Shown: piece after piece, positions 40,650 to 49,195 of the stretch
Numbering within the stretch: position 1 is the stretch's first letter
Layout of the letters: every line of letters begins with the position of its first letter
NCBI GenBank assembly: GCA_016718275.1
Contig: JADKEA010000024.1
Coordinates: 124,001 to 188,000, forward strand
Origin: Candidatus Villigracilis affinis
GTDB lineage: Bacteria > Chloroflexota > Anaerolineae > Anaerolineales > Villigracilaceae
Direction of reading: 5' to 3'
DNA: 64,000 bases
Position numbers and translations under genes: made by a program
The notes under the pieces: model-generated
Database searches by the model: none
The model's input: the letters and a program-made list of their open reading frames with translations, nothing else
What the model was told of the DNA's origin: nothing

Positions 40650-41897
40650 ATGTTTAACAAGCTATCTCACACTTTCCATCGCTTTCCCCGCACGTTTTGG
40701 GTGGTGGCGGGGACTCACTTTATTGATGTGATTGGCAATACTTTGCTCATGCCGTTCTTTGCTTTGTACGTCACCCAGAAGTTTGGTGTAGGCATGACCG
40801 AGGCGGGGATCATCCTCGCGACAAATTCGGTGGCTGGTTTGATCGGCAGTACCATCGGCGGAGCTATGGCTGACCGTTTCGGTCGTCGCGGCATCATCCT
40901 CTTTGGATTGATCGTCAGTGCATTTAGCGGACTCACGCTCGGGTTCGTGAATCAGTTCTACATGTTCTACGGCCTGTCGGTGTTCGTTGGGTTGATGGGC
41001 AGCGCCGCGCACCCTGCTCACAATGCCATGATCGCAGATATCCTCCCTGCCGAGCAACGGGCAGAGGGCTTCGGTATCATGCGCGTGATCTCCAACTTCG
41101 CCTGGATCATTGGCCCCACCATCGGCGGATTCCTGGCCGCTTACAATTTCCTCTATCTGTTTTTGAGCGATGCGGTGATCAGCAGTATTACCGCGGTGTT
41201 GGTCTTCCGCTTGATCCCCGAGACCAAGCCCCAGCCTAAGGAGAAGACCGAGCACGAGACTCTGCTGCAGACCATCGGTGGGTATCGACTTGCGTTGGTC
41301 GATCGCCCATTCCTCGCCTTCATTGTTGCGTCCATTTTGATGATCCTGGTGTACCAGCAGATGTACAGTTCGCTTTCGGTGTATCTGCGTGATGTGCACA
41401 ATGTGAATCCGCGTTTTTATGGGCTGGTCATGTCCTCGAGTGCTGTGACGGTGGTGATCTTTCAGTTTTGGGTGACGGGCATCATCAAGAAATATCCGCC
41501 GTTTTTGATGATGGCGGCCGCCACTTTCTTTTATATGATCGGCTTCGGCATGTACGGATTTGTTTCCACCATTCCGCTGTTCATTTTGGCGATGGTCATC
41601 ATCACAATTGGTGAGATGGTCGGTATGCCCACCAGCAATGTGCTTGCCGCATCTTTTGCGCCCGAGGAGATGCGTGCCCGTTACATGGCAGTCTTCGGCC
41701 TGACTTGGATGGTGCCGTCGATGATCGGTCCGTGGGCGGCGGGATTGATCTTCGACAACATGAATCCAAACTATGTCTGGTATATCAGCATTGTGCTGTG
41801 TATGATCGCCATGTTCGCTTTTTACACTTTGCATCTTCGCCTTGGCGCAAGGGAACAATTCCAGCGTGCAAAAGAGGAGCAAGTGGCAGCGACTTAA
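40650..41897 (+). CDS. MFS transporter
   Basis: A 415-residue protein with about 12 hydrophobic helices and the MFS loop 2-3 signature GGAMADRFGRRGIIL (residues 69-83), as in the drug:H+ antiporter branch. A second motif, GVGMTEAGIILATNSVAGL, and the central cytoplasmic loop IPETKPQPKEKTEHE are typical. It has AGGAG six bases upstream of the ATG and follows the FtsX permease by 60 bases, so it may belong to the same operon; its substrate is not apparent. Confidence 0.92.
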   Translation: MFNKLSHTFHRFPRTFWVVAGTHFIDVIGNTLLMPFFALYVTQKFGVGMTEAGIILATNSVAGLIGSTIGGAMADRFGRRGIILFGLIVSAFSGLTLGFVNQFYMFYGLSVFVGLMGSAAHPAHNAMIADILPAEQRAEGFGIMRVISNFAWIIGPTIGGFLAAYNFLYLFLSDAVISSITAVLVFRLIPETKPQPKEKTEHETLLQTIGGYRLALVDRPFLAFIVASILMILVYQQMYSSLSVYLRDVHNVNPRFYGLVMSSSAVTVVIFQFWVTGIIKKYPPFLMMAAATFFYMIGFGMYGFVSTIPLFILAMVIITIGEMVGMPTSNVLAASFAPEEMRARYMAVFGLTWMVPSMIGPWAAGLIFDNMNPNYVWYISIVLCMIAMFAFYTLHLRLGAREQFQRAKEEQVAAT

Positions 41898-41937
41898 AGT
41901 AAAACGCCGAGTTCGTTACGAACTCGGCGTTTTACTT
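41897..41937. terminator. Bidirectional terminator between the MFS gene and ubiE/menG
   Basis: AAGTAAAACGCCGAGTTCG (41897-41915) and CGAACTCGGCGTTTTACTT (41919-41937) form a perfect 19-bp stem with the loop TTA, the longest terminator stem in the window. It overlaps the last bases of both convergent genes. Confidence 0.92.
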
Positions 41938-42628
41938 ATTTTTCAGCCCAGTGAATTGCGATCGTTCCAAACATCAACCTTTTGAAATTGACATTTTTGA
42001 ACCCCGTTTTTGACATTCGCGCTGCCATGTCTTCCGCAGTGACGAAGCCTTCGGTGGTTTCGGGCAGGTAGCGGTACGCCTCGCTGACTCCTGTCAAAAG
42101 CCCGCCCAGAGTGGGAATGATGATGTGCATGTGGATCCAGATGAATGGGGAAAGGATGTTTTTCTTCGGACGGGTGGTGTCTAGGATGACGATTCGCCCG
42201 CCGTTTTTCAAGACGCGATATTGTTCCTCGATGGCTTTATCTAGATTGATGACATTGCGCATGAGAAAGCCAGAGATGACTGCGTCGAAGGATGCGTCGT
42301 TGAAGGGTAGGTGCAGTGCATCGGCGGTGGAGAAATTAAGGGAGCCGTTCTTTTTGCCGACGCGCATCATTTGGAGAGTGAAATCTGCGGCGGTGACGCG
42401 GGCCTGTGGAAACTGCGTCAGGGCTTCGCGAGCCAGATCGCCTGTGCCAGTTCCCAGGTCCAGCAGAGAGGCGTTGTTCGTCATCCGCGCGAGTTTGATG
42501 ACCATCTTGCGCCAGCGAATATCCTGCCCGCCAGTCATCAATCGATTCATCAAGTCGTAGCGTTTGGCGATCTGCGTGAACATGTTTTGAACATAGGCGG
42601 CGCGTTCGCGTCCTGTGAGTTGAGTCAT
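41936..42628 (-). CDS. menG: Demethylmenaquinone methyltransferase (UbiE/MenG)
   Basis: The final enzyme of menaquinone synthesis: it methylates demethylmenaquinone with AdoMet. The 230-residue protein has the family N-terminus VQNMFTQIAKRYDLMNRLMT, the AdoMet loop LLDLGTGTGDLA, FTLQMMRVGKKN and the C-terminal YRYLPETTEGFVTAEDMAARM. The start at 42628 (MTQLTGRERAAYV) has AGGAG five bases upstream; an earlier in-frame start at 42655 would fall in the promoter region. It diverges from menA across 93 bases. Confidence 0.95.
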   Translation of the reverse strand: MTQLTGRERAAYVQNMFTQIAKRYDLMNRLMTGGQDIRWRKMVIKLARMTNNASLLDLGTGTGDLAREALTQFPQARVTAADFTLQMMRVGKKNGSLNFSTADALHLPFNDASFDAVISGFLMRNVINLDKAIEEQYRVLKNGGRIVILDTTRPKKNILSPFIWIHMHIIIPTLGGLLTGVSEAYRYLPETTEGFVTAEDMAARMSKTGFKNVNFKRLMFGTIAIHWAEK

Positions 42629-42721
42629 GAAAGCTCCTGAAAATAATTTGCGCAATTATAAGTTATACTGCGCGGCAATGTTTCCTGGCTGTGCCAGGAT
42701 GAAACCTTACGGAGATGGAAA

Positions 42722-43618
42722 TTGAGCGAACAAACTTTTAATCAGTGGCAGGCCTGGGGATTAGCGATCCGTCCGCGCACGCTGCCTGCGGCGGCGGCTG
42801 GTGTGTTGATGGGCGGCGCGCTCGCGTGGCGCGATGGATTTTTTCGGCTTGATGCAACCTTGGCGTGTTTGTTTGCCGCACTGCTTTTGCAGATCGGCAG
42901 CAACCTTGCAAATGATGTCTTTGACTTTGAGCGCGGCACAGACACGCCCGAGCGGCTTGGCCCCACGCGCGTGACCCAGGCTGGTTTACTGACATCGTCA
43001 CAGGTGAAGTTTGGAATGGCGGTTGTCTTTGTGCTTTCGGCGCTGATGGGGCTTTACCTCATCTGGCTTGGCGGCTGGGTCATCCTTGCCATTGGAATCG
43101 CTGCGATCATTTCTGCCATTGCTTACACAGGCGGGCCATTTCCGCTTGGTTATTACGGATTGGGCGATGTTTTTGTCTTTATCTTTTTTGGTCTCGCTTC
43201 AGTGGCAGGGACCTATTATGTGCAGGCTGGTGATGTCTCATCTGCTGCCTGGTGGATGACACTTCCGCCAGGATTGATCATCACTGCGATTTTGGTGGTC
43301 AATAACCTGCGAGACTTCGAGAATGATCGCAAGGCTGGCAAGCATACGCTGGCGGTAATGTTCGGCGAACAATTTGCAAAAGCTGAATATTTGACCTGCA
43401 TCCTTGCTGCTTACTTGATTCTGCCAGTTGTTGCATGGCTGGACATCATTCCGTGGTTGTCTTTAATTGCATGGGCGTCATTGCCGATCGCATTTCGCGC
43501 CGCCCGCACCGTATTCACCCAAAAGGGACGTCCGCTCAATGCTGCGCTTGCAGGCACTGGGCAGGCTGCATTTATGTTTAGTTTGTTGTTTTGGGTTGGG
43601 TTGGCGCTGCAGAGGTAG
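42722..43618 (+). CDS. menA: 1,4-dihydroxy-2-naphthoate prenyltransferase MenA
   Basis: MenA attaches the prenyl tail to dihydroxynaphthoate in the membrane. The 298-residue protein has nine or so helices and the UbiA-family motifs NLANDVFDFERGTD (first Asp-rich motif, magnesium-diphosphate binding) and NNLRDFENDRKAGKHT (second). RPRTLPAAAAGVLMG is typical of MenA. The start is TTG at 42722: GGAG at 42711-42714 is seven bases upstream and no ATG is in frame nearby. With menG on the opposite strand it indicates respiration with menaquinone; the earlier men/mqn genes are not in the window. Confidence 0.93.
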   Translation: MSEQTFNQWQAWGLAIRPRTLPAAAAGVLMGGALAWRDGFFRLDATLACLFAALLLQIGSNLANDVFDFERGTDTPERLGPTRVTQAGLLTSSQVKFGMAVVFVLSALMGLYLIWLGGWVILAIGIAAIISAIAYTGGPFPLGYYGLGDVFVFIFFGLASVAGTYYVQAGDVSSAAWWMTLPPGLIITAILVVNNLRDFENDRKAGKHTLAVMFGEQFAKAEYLTCILAAYLILPVVAWLDIIPWLSLIAWASLPIAFRAARTVFTQKGRPLNAALAGTGQAAFMFSLLFWVGLALQR

Positions 43619-43661
43619 AAAAGAATGAAGAAAGAAGATTGATTTTTCAAACCTTCAACCT

Positions 43662-44402
43662 TCAACTCACAAATTTCCACTTGCACCATCTTTGTTCGAG
43701 CCAATCAACGGTGTAATACATTCCTAGGCCAAGCAGACTCATCGCGATTACGCCTGCATACATGGCTGGGTAATAGAAGAGCGTGCTGCCGTTGTAGTAA
43801 ATGTAATATCCAAGCCCATATTTGGTTGCAAATAATTCGGTGATGTACAACACAGCCACCGCCGTTCCGATGGATTGTCGTAGCGCTGTCAAAATTGCGG
43901 GCAGGCTGGCGGGCAAATAAACAAAACGGAACAGCGCCCTGCGCCCCGCGCCGAGGCTTTGCAGGCTTTGGATCAACTGCGGGGCAAGCCCAGCCGCCTG
44001 GTCGCGCACAAGCACCACGATCTGAAAGAACAGAATCAAAAAGATGATGCTGATCTTCGCCAAATCGCCGATGCCGAGGAATAACAAAACGACGGGGACG
44101 AACACTACCTTGGGAATCGGGTACAGCAAATAGATGATCGGCGAAAAAATTGCATCGAGTCTTTTCGACCCGCCAACTGCCAGCCCAACAGGGGCAGCGA
44201 TCAGCACCGACAGGGCCATCCCTGCGGTGACACGCCACAGGCTGTAGAAAAAGTGAGTGACCAGCCCGTTGCCCAATTCCTGTACGAAAACGATCAGCAC
44301 TTCCCACGGCGCAGGCAAAATGGGGCGTTGAATCAGCATGGCGGCAACCTGCCAGATGAGCACAAGGCCCGCTGCAGAGAAAAGAAGGTCACGCCGTTTC
44401 AT
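43662..44402 (-). CDS. NitT/TauT-type ABC transporter permease
   Basis: A 246-residue permease with six hydrophobic helices and the EAA-type loop QSLGAGRRALFRFVYLPASLP. The ATG at 44402 (MKRRDLLFSAAGLVLIW) overlaps the ATPase gene by 14 bases; an earlier in-frame ATG at 44549 would overlap it by 160 bases. With the ATPase and the binding protein upstream it forms an importer of the nitrate/sulfonate/taurine or pyrimidine-precursor group. Its stop lies near a degenerate TTCAACC-rich intergenic tract. Confidence 0.92.
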   Translation of the reverse strand: MKRRDLLFSAAGLVLIWQVAAMLIQRPILPAPWEVLIVFVQELGNGLVTHFFYSLWRVTAGMALSVLIAAPVGLAVGGSKRLDAIFSPIIYLLYPIPKVVFVPVVLLFLGIGDLAKISIIFLILFFQIVVLVRDQAAGLAPQLIQSLQSLGAGRRALFRFVYLPASLPAILTALRQSIGTAVAVLYITELFATKYGLGYYIYYNGSTLFYYPAMYAGVIAMSLLGLGMYYTVDWLEQRWCKWKFVS

Positions 44403-45144
44403 TGCGCATTTCCCTCCACAGTAAATTGCATAGATCGCGGTATTCCTGGCTGTTGCGATGATCACCCTGTCGTACGGTTGGGTTTTCAAAAATACGCGGT
44501 GATGATCCAAGCAAAAGGATTTTCCCGCCCAAAGATGCCGCCTCTTCAATGGAGTGTGTGACGATGACCAGAGTCAAATTTTGTTCTTCGCACAGGGAAA
44601 GGGTTAAGTTTTGCAGGTCTTCGCGGGTGATGGCGTCGAGCGAGGAGAAAGGCTCGTCCATCAACAGAAGGTCTGGCGAAAGAGCTAGTGTGCGTGCAAT
44701 CGCGGTACGTTGACGCTGCCCGCCAGAGATTTGGGAGGGGTATTTATTGGCAACCTCGCTCAGCCCCAGCCGATTCAGCCAGTGCTCCACGTTGTTTTCA
44801 GGCTGAAAGTTTTTCGGCGCGTGTTTTCCATCCTCGCCGTAAAACTCACGGACTTTCAACCCAAGCCCTGCATTCTCGCGCACCGTTGCCCACGGAAGCA
44901 AACCATAGTCTTGTAGAATCAGTCCGCTGTGCGGGCGTGGACGTGTGAGTCGTTCTCCATCTATTTCAATTTCGCCTTTGGTGGGAAAGCGCAGGCCTGC
45001 CAGCAGATAAAGCAGGGTTGTCTTTCCACAACCTGATGACCCTAGAATCGCCCATGTCTCTCCGTGTTGAACCTGCCAGTTGAAATCCTGGAAAATGGGT
45101 ATGCTGCGCGGATAACCGAAGGTGAGGGACGCGGTGGTAATCAT
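44389..45144 (-). CDS. NitT/TauT-type ABC transporter ATP-binding protein
   Basis: A 251-residue SsuB/TauB-type ATPase: Walker A GSSGCGKTT (about 37-45), Q-loop LQDYGLLPW, signature ISGGQRQRTAIARTLA, Walker B LLLMDEPFSSLDA and VTHSIEEA. Its ATG overlaps the stop of the upstream lipoprotein gene in an ATGA, and its end overlaps the permease start, so all three are translationally coupled. Confidence 0.95.
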   Translation of the reverse strand: MITTASLTFGYPRSIPIFQDFNWQVQHGETWAILGSSGCGKTTLLYLLAGLRFPTKGEIEIDGERLTRPRPHSGLILQDYGLLPWATVRENAGLGLKVREFYGEDGKHAPKNFQPENNVEHWLNRLGLSEVANKYPSQISGGQRQRTAIARTLALSPDLLLMDEPFSSLDAITREDLQNLTLSLCEEQNLTLVIVTHSIEEAASLGGKILLLGSSPRIFENPTVRQGDHRNSQEYRDLCNLLWREMRNETA

Positions 45145-45728
45145 GGCGACGTTTGAAAAGTGATGTTAATAAAATAATCTCGTCCACCAGAGAACCCATG
45201 GTTCGAAATGAATTGACCCTCTTCTGTATCATCTGCTCTGATACCGAATTTTCCAAAACTCAATCCCTCAATGAACAAATCTTCGTCGTTCAACGGGATG
45301 GCTCCTGTTTCTTCAAGTTGCCAGTGGCCGAAGATGTCACCTTTTTGTACGTTTAATGGTGTTCCGAAATGAATTGTTGTTACACCTGTTTTCGCGGAAG
45401 GCTGGTCGTCGCCGTCAATATCTATATGATGAATAACCTTCCATCCATCGTCGGTAGGGCGAAGGATAAGCAGAACAAAAGTCTCTGATCCACCATCGCT
45501 ATCGTTTAGGTAGGTGACAGCCGTGACGGTTCCATCCGAGTAAAAAGGGTATTTATGGACAAACAAATGGGTTGGCGCAGAGCGATCACCCGTGGGTATT
45601 TGCGGAACTTGTTCAGAAAAGTCGAAGCCAAAAACTTGTTCGGTTGGCGATTTGAATATTGGGGCGACAGCATTGCAAGCCTGCAGAAAGAGGAGTGACA
45701 GCGGGAAAAGCAGGAGTTTTATTTTCAT
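45141..45728 (-). CDS. Hypothetical lipoprotein in the NitT/TauT-type operon
   Basis: A 195-residue exported protein with a signal peptide and lipobox LQAC (Cys about 18). The mature part is acidic and predicted to be mostly beta-strand (TVTAVTYLNDSDGGSETFVL, GDIFGHWQLEETGAIPL). I do not recognise a family. It sits between the binding-protein and ATPase genes and overlaps the latter by 4 bases, so it may be an accessory of the transporter, for example a second ligand-binding or surface protein. Confidence 0.7.
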   Translation of the reverse strand: MKIKLLLFPLSLLFLQACNAVAPIFKSPTEQVFGFDFSEQVPQIPTGDRSAPTHLFVHKYPFYSDGTVTAVTYLNDSDGGSETFVLLILRPTDDGWKVIHHIDIDGDDQPSAKTGVTTIHFGTPLNVQKGDIFGHWQLEETGAIPLNDEDLFIEGLSFGKFGIRADDTEEGQFISNHGFSGGRDYFINITFQTSP

Positions 45729-45752
45729 ATTTGTTCCGTGATTTCAAAAGGA

Positions 45753-45782
45753 GCAGGAGGCTAATCTTAAGCAGCCTCCTGC
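45753..45782 (-). terminator. Intercistronic hairpin after the binding-protein gene
   Basis: GCAGGAGGCT (45753-45762) and AGCCTCCTGC (45773-45782) form a perfect 10-bp stem with a 10-base loop. On the minus strand it is followed by TCCTTTTG, a weak T-run. It lies between binding protein and the rest of the operon, the same position as the hairpin at 6583-6613. Confidence 0.65.
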
Positions 45783-45806
45783 CGTTATAACGAGAACAGT
45801 TTTCAG

Positions 45807-46763
45807 TTAAGGCAGAAGCGAGGCATTGACCGAATCCGCATAGGAAATATCAGCAGTCAGCATTCTTTTTTCCTTCACCCATGCCAGCGCGTCGTTCCAT
45901 TCCGCTTCGGTGGGTACACCTGCGGTGGGAAAGGGCGGAACCGAGTAGCTTGCAAGCAATGGCGGCGGGACAAGTTTTTGATCGCTCAAAACACTGGTGT
46001 ATTTTTTCGAGTCGCTGTTGAGCATGATTGTCGCTTCTTCAATGGCGGCGAGGAAGGCTTTGATCGCTTCGGGGTTTGCGTCGATGATTTCCTTGCGGAA
46101 GGAGATGACGCTGAAGCCATATTCAGGATGTTTGGAATCATCGAGGACGATGACCGCGCCTTGTTGTACTGCCAACGCGCCAAGTGGGTCAGGAAGTACA
46201 CCCGCGTTCAATTCACCTGAGGCGAGCAATGCCATGCGGTCGGGGATCTTCGGCACGGCGATGGTTTTGATCTCGTCAGTGGTGAGGCCTTCAGCTTGCA
46301 GGAGTCTTTCAGTGACGTATTCAATGACGGTTCCTTGTGAAACGCCGATTTCGATTCCTTTCAAGCCTTGCGAGTCGGTGATTCCGCTTTTGGCGGAGGC
46401 GATGATGAAGAAATGGCCAGCGTTTTCAGTGGGACGCAGCGCATAGCGGACCGCCTGCACCTGGACTTTTTCCTTGTTGAACAACATGACCGAAATCGTT
46501 TCGTTGACCATACCGTCGGCCTGACCAGCCCCAACAAGTTGATCGCGCTCCGGGGCAGAGGCGACGGGTACGAATTCCACGTTGACACCGTGTTTGGCGA
46601 ACAGACCTTCCTGTTGTGCAACATACATCGGCAGTGTGTCAATGATGGGCAGGACGGCGATCTTCAAGGTCACTGTTTCTTGCGGTGCAGCGGTTGCAGG
46701 TGCACATGCAACCGCCAGTAATGCAATGATGACGAGTGCCAACAAGGATTTGATTCTTCTCAT
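45807..46763 (-). CDS. NitT/TauT-type ABC transporter substrate-binding lipoprotein
   Basis: A 318-residue NMT1/SsuA-like binding protein. The signal peptide ends in the lipobox AVAC (Cys about 20). TLKIAVLPIIDTLPMYVAQQ and GLFAKHGVNVEFVPVASAPE are typical of the family, as is the ligand-cleft segment IGVSQGTVIEYVTERLL. It has GGAG in front of the ATG. The ligand is unknown; sulfonates, nitrate or thiamine/pyrimidine precursors are all bound by relatives. The divergent or upstream TetR gene probably controls it. Confidence 0.93.
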   Translation of the reverse strand: MRRIKSLLALVIIALLAVACAPATAAPQETVTLKIAVLPIIDTLPMYVAQQEGLFAKHGVNVEFVPVASAPERDQLVGAGQADGMVNETISVMLFNKEKVQVQAVRYALRPTENAGHFFIIASAKSGITDSQGLKGIEIGVSQGTVIEYVTERLLQAEGLTTDEIKTIAVPKIPDRMALLASGELNAGVLPDPLGALAVQQGAVIVLDDSKHPEYGFSVISFRKEIIDANPEAIKAFLAAIEEATIMLNSDSKKYTSVLSDQKLVPPPLLASYSVPPFPTAGVPTEAEWNDALAWVKEKRMLTADISYADSVNASLLP

Positions 46764-46810
46764 TCTTTTTTTCTCCTAAAGTATTTTTGGATCGCGGGCT
46801 GTAATCCGCT

Positions 46811-47425
46811 TTACTTATTGATTCTCTCTACGGGGATTTCAAGACTCAGCAAAAAGATTTTTCTCAAAGCAGGGAGCGATCGTTCTGGGTCGGGTTGGCC
46901 TGTGTATATCCAGCGCATGACGACCTCGTTCAGGGCTCCGATCCAAGCACTGGCGGCCACTTCGGTATCTAATGCGGGAATGCTCCCGTCGGCGACGGCC
47001 TCGTCAAGGTTTTCTTTGATGAATTGGATGAAGCGTTCATTCACGACGCGTCTTTTTTCTTCGAAGGCGTTGCCAAGACCTGTGGCTTGTACAAGCGCAA
47101 TTTTTGCCAAGGCACGATATTGGCCGAAGGTCTCCAAACAGACGCGTAATGCCAATTCAACGCGTTCCAGGCCTGAGGTCGAAGAAGAGAGGCGGTCTTT
47201 GAGTCGTGCTTCCAGCATTTCCGCAAAAGTATCCACCAGTGCAAGGAAGATATCCTGCTTGCTCGGAAAATGAAAATAGAACGAGCCTTTGGAAGTGTTG
47301 GATTCGCTAACGATGTCATCCACCTTGGTATCGTGGTAGCCTTTGCTGGCAAACACTTTGACAGCCGCCTCAAGGATGCGTTCGCGGGTTTCCTGCGGGG
47401 ATAGGGTGGGTGAATTTGGTTTCAT
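46811..47425 (-). CDS. TetR-family transcriptional regulator
   Basis: A 204-residue repressor. The N-terminal helix-turn-helix (RERILEAAVKVFASKGYHDT, VSESNTSKGSFYFHFPSKQD) matches TetR, and the variable C-terminal part has the TetR_C fold. It is the first gene in front of the NitT/TauT-type operon on the same strand, and a near-perfect palindrome covers its start region (47432-47451), so it probably represses itself and the transporter genes. The effector is not evident. Confidence 0.93.
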   Translation of the reverse strand: MKPNSPTLSPQETRERILEAAVKVFASKGYHDTKVDDIVSESNTSKGSFYFHFPSKQDIFLALVDTFAEMLEARLKDRLSSSTSGLERVELALRVCLETFGQYRALAKIALVQATGLGNAFEEKRRVVNERFIQFIKENLDEAVADGSIPALDTEVAASAWIGALNEVVMRWIYTGQPDPERSLPALRKIFLLSLEIPVERINK

Positions 47426-47431
47426 AATCTC

Positions 47432-47451
47432 TAGACCGACTGGTCAGTCTA
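47432..47451. promoter_or_regulatory. Palindromic operator of the TetR regulator
   Basis: TAGACCGAC (47432-47440) and GTCAGTCTA (47443-47451) are inverted copies with eight of nine matches and a 2-base centre. The core GACTGACCAGTC type is common among TetR operators. It lies six bases before the start codon at 47425, fitting autoregulation. Confidence 0.7.
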
Positions 47452-47472
47452 TCAGCAGTTAGGATAGTTGAA

Positions 47473-47500
47473 TCAAAAAGCCACGTCAAGTGACGTGGCT
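47473..47500 (-). terminator. Intrinsic terminator of the LLM oxidoreductase gene
   Basis: AGCCACGTCA (47479-47488) and TGACGTGGCT (47491-47500) form a 10-bp stem; on the minus strand it is followed by TTTTTG. It lies 31 bases after the stop of the F420-type oxidoreductase gene. Confidence 0.85.
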
Positions 47501-47530
47501 CATATATTGGTTATGACATTTGCCTGTGGA

Positions 47531-48529
47531 TTAGCTCTGCGCGAAGGTATCAATGAGAAGTTTGAAATTGCCACCTACGGGGTAGAGAATGGGGCAGGTG
47601 CATCCGCGCTTCGTGTATTCAGCAACTTTGGCGCGGGCTTCGTCGGGCGTGCCTGAGGCTGTGATCTTGTGGACCAGCTCATCAGGGACGAAGTGCTTGG
47701 CCTTGTTGATCTGTTCCTTCGTGGCAGGCCAGCCCAAAGTAGCCTGAATGTTGCTGATGACTTCCTGCGAAACATTCGAAGCCTTGGCAATGTGCGGTTG
47801 TTGGGCGAGATATTGGCAAAGCAATTCTTTTGTGTACTCGATCGCCTTGTCGTGATCGTCGTCCACGGAACATACGATCAACTGTGGGCGGTCGATGTCT
47901 TCGATTTTGCGTCCCGATTTCTTTGCGCCTTTTTCAAGCAGTTCAAGCGCCTTGTCATTGTATTCAGGGGCAACGCAGTAATTCATCACGCAGCCATCTG
48001 CGATCTCGCCGGTCATTTCCATCATCAAATCGCCTGTCGCGCCAATCATGATCGGGATATTACGCGGCTCACGACGGCCATGCACCACATCCAACTCGAT
48101 GTTATCGACATGATGGAATTCACCGTGAAAGGTAACGCGTTCCATGTTTAGCAGGCGACGCATCACTTCGACAGTTTCGCGCATCGCGAGCAGGGGTTTT
48201 TTACGCTCTATGCCTACATTTTTTGCTAGCGGATCCCACCATGCACCGATGCCGCAGATAATGCGATTTGGCGCAAGATCATCCAATGTCAGGAAGGTGG
48301 CGGCCAGCAGGCCAATGTTGCGAGTCCAGTTGTTGATCACGCCTGACCCCACTTTGATCTTATTGGTCACGGCGGCGTAACCAGCCATGGGCACGATGGC
48401 ATCGCGCACCAAACGACTCTCCGCCTGCCAGACGGCTTCAAATCCTTTTTCCTCCGCGTATTTGGCGTATTCCAATCCATCGCGTAGGTCATGTGAGTCT
48501 TGCAGGTATAGGGCAACACGTTCGGTCAT
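47531..48529 (-). CDS. F420-dependent LLM-class oxidoreductase
   Basis: A 332-residue luciferase-like monooxygenase-class enzyme. It has the TIM-barrel pattern with LEYAKYAEEKGFEAVWQAES, the GSGVINNWTRN segment, GIGAWWDPLAKNVG and TPDEARAKVAEYTKRGC. The group that includes methylene-H4MPT reductase and F420-dependent glucose-6-phosphate dehydrogenase uses F420 rather than FMN, and the position next to the cofC-cofD-cofE genes supports F420 here. The substrate is unknown. It has GGAG upstream of ATG 48529. Confidence 0.87.
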   Translation of the reverse strand: MTERVALYLQDSHDLRDGLEYAKYAEEKGFEAVWQAESRLVRDAIVPMAGYAAVTNKIKVGSGVINNWTRNIGLLAATFLTLDDLAPNRIICGIGAWWDPLAKNVGIERKKPLLAMRETVEVMRRLLNMERVTFHGEFHHVDNIELDVVHGRREPRNIPIMIGATGDLMMEMTGEIADGCVMNYCVAPEYNDKALELLEKGAKKSGRKIEDIDRPQLIVCSVDDDHDKAIEYTKELLCQYLAQQPHIAKASNVSQEVISNIQATLGWPATKEQINKAKHFVPDELVHKITASGTPDEARAKVAEYTKRGCTCPILYPVGGNFKLLIDTFAQS

Positions 48530-48584
48530 GGGTTTTTCTCCTTGAGAAAAATAGATTCATTGACTTCTTGAGTCAATTGATTTC

Positions 48585-49193
48585 CTATAACTTCAAAGCT
48601 TCCATTTTCCGTACCATTTCCAGGTCTTCAGGCAGGTCGAGGTCGAGGCCGAGCGAGGGCAGTTCCACGATCTCAAGCCGCGCGCCCGATTGTTTGGTGC
48701 GTTCGCAGTGACGTTGGAATGAACCTTCGCCGAAGTCGTACTCAATTTGACCCGCGGGGACCATCAACAGGGCGTTCGTTCCCTTGCCGTGTCTGTCAGG
48801 GGCGATCACAACCACGGGCGGTTTGGCCGCGCGGTCGATCAAGGTCAGCACATCCTCTGGGGTGAGCAGGGGCAGGTCAGCGGGCAGGATCAAAACTCCC
48901 TGCGTGGCGTGGACCTGTGCCACAACCGTGGCTCGCATCAATGCCGTGTTGAGATGCGGCTGACCATCTTCCTGCACCGTTTTTGCACCGTGATTGCGGG
49001 CAATGGTCAGTGCTGCTGGGTCGCGGCTGACCACCAGCACCTGGTCTAACTCTTTCAGGGCTGAAAGCGTCTTTAGTGTCCGCTCCAGTAACTCCTGATT
49101 TAATGCAGTTCGTTCATCTTCCGTCAGCATGCCCGCCAGGCGGGACTTCCCTCGTCGTAAAGGTTTTACAGGGACAATTGCCCAAAGTGTCAT
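48585..49193 (-). CDS. cofC: 2-phospho-L-lactate guanylyltransferase (F420 biosynthesis)
   Basis: CofC (FbiD) activates phospholactate or phosphoenolpyruvate with GTP. The 202-residue protein has the nucleotidyltransferase opening WAIVPVKPLRRGKSRLAGML, the metal region LILPADLPLLTPEDV and DRHGKGTNALLMVPAG, as in the family. It starts 2 bases after the cofD stop and is co-directional, so the two are translationally coupled. Confidence 0.93.
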   Translation of the reverse strand: MTLWAIVPVKPLRRGKSRLAGMLTEDERTALNQELLERTLKTLSALKELDQVLVVSRDPAALTIARNHGAKTVQEDGQPHLNTALMRATVVAQVHATQGVLILPADLPLLTPEDVLTLIDRAAKPPVVVIAPDRHGKGTNALLMVPAGQIEYDFGEGSFQRHCERTKQSGARLEIVELPSLGLDLDLPEDLEMVRKMEALKL

Positions 49194-49195
49194 GT

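Noticed and set aside
40662..41882. A 406-codon minus-strand frame
   Set aside because: It is antisense to the MFS gene along its length, is very rich in His, Asp, Gln and Arg, and has no match to a family; a typical shadow of a membrane protein gene.
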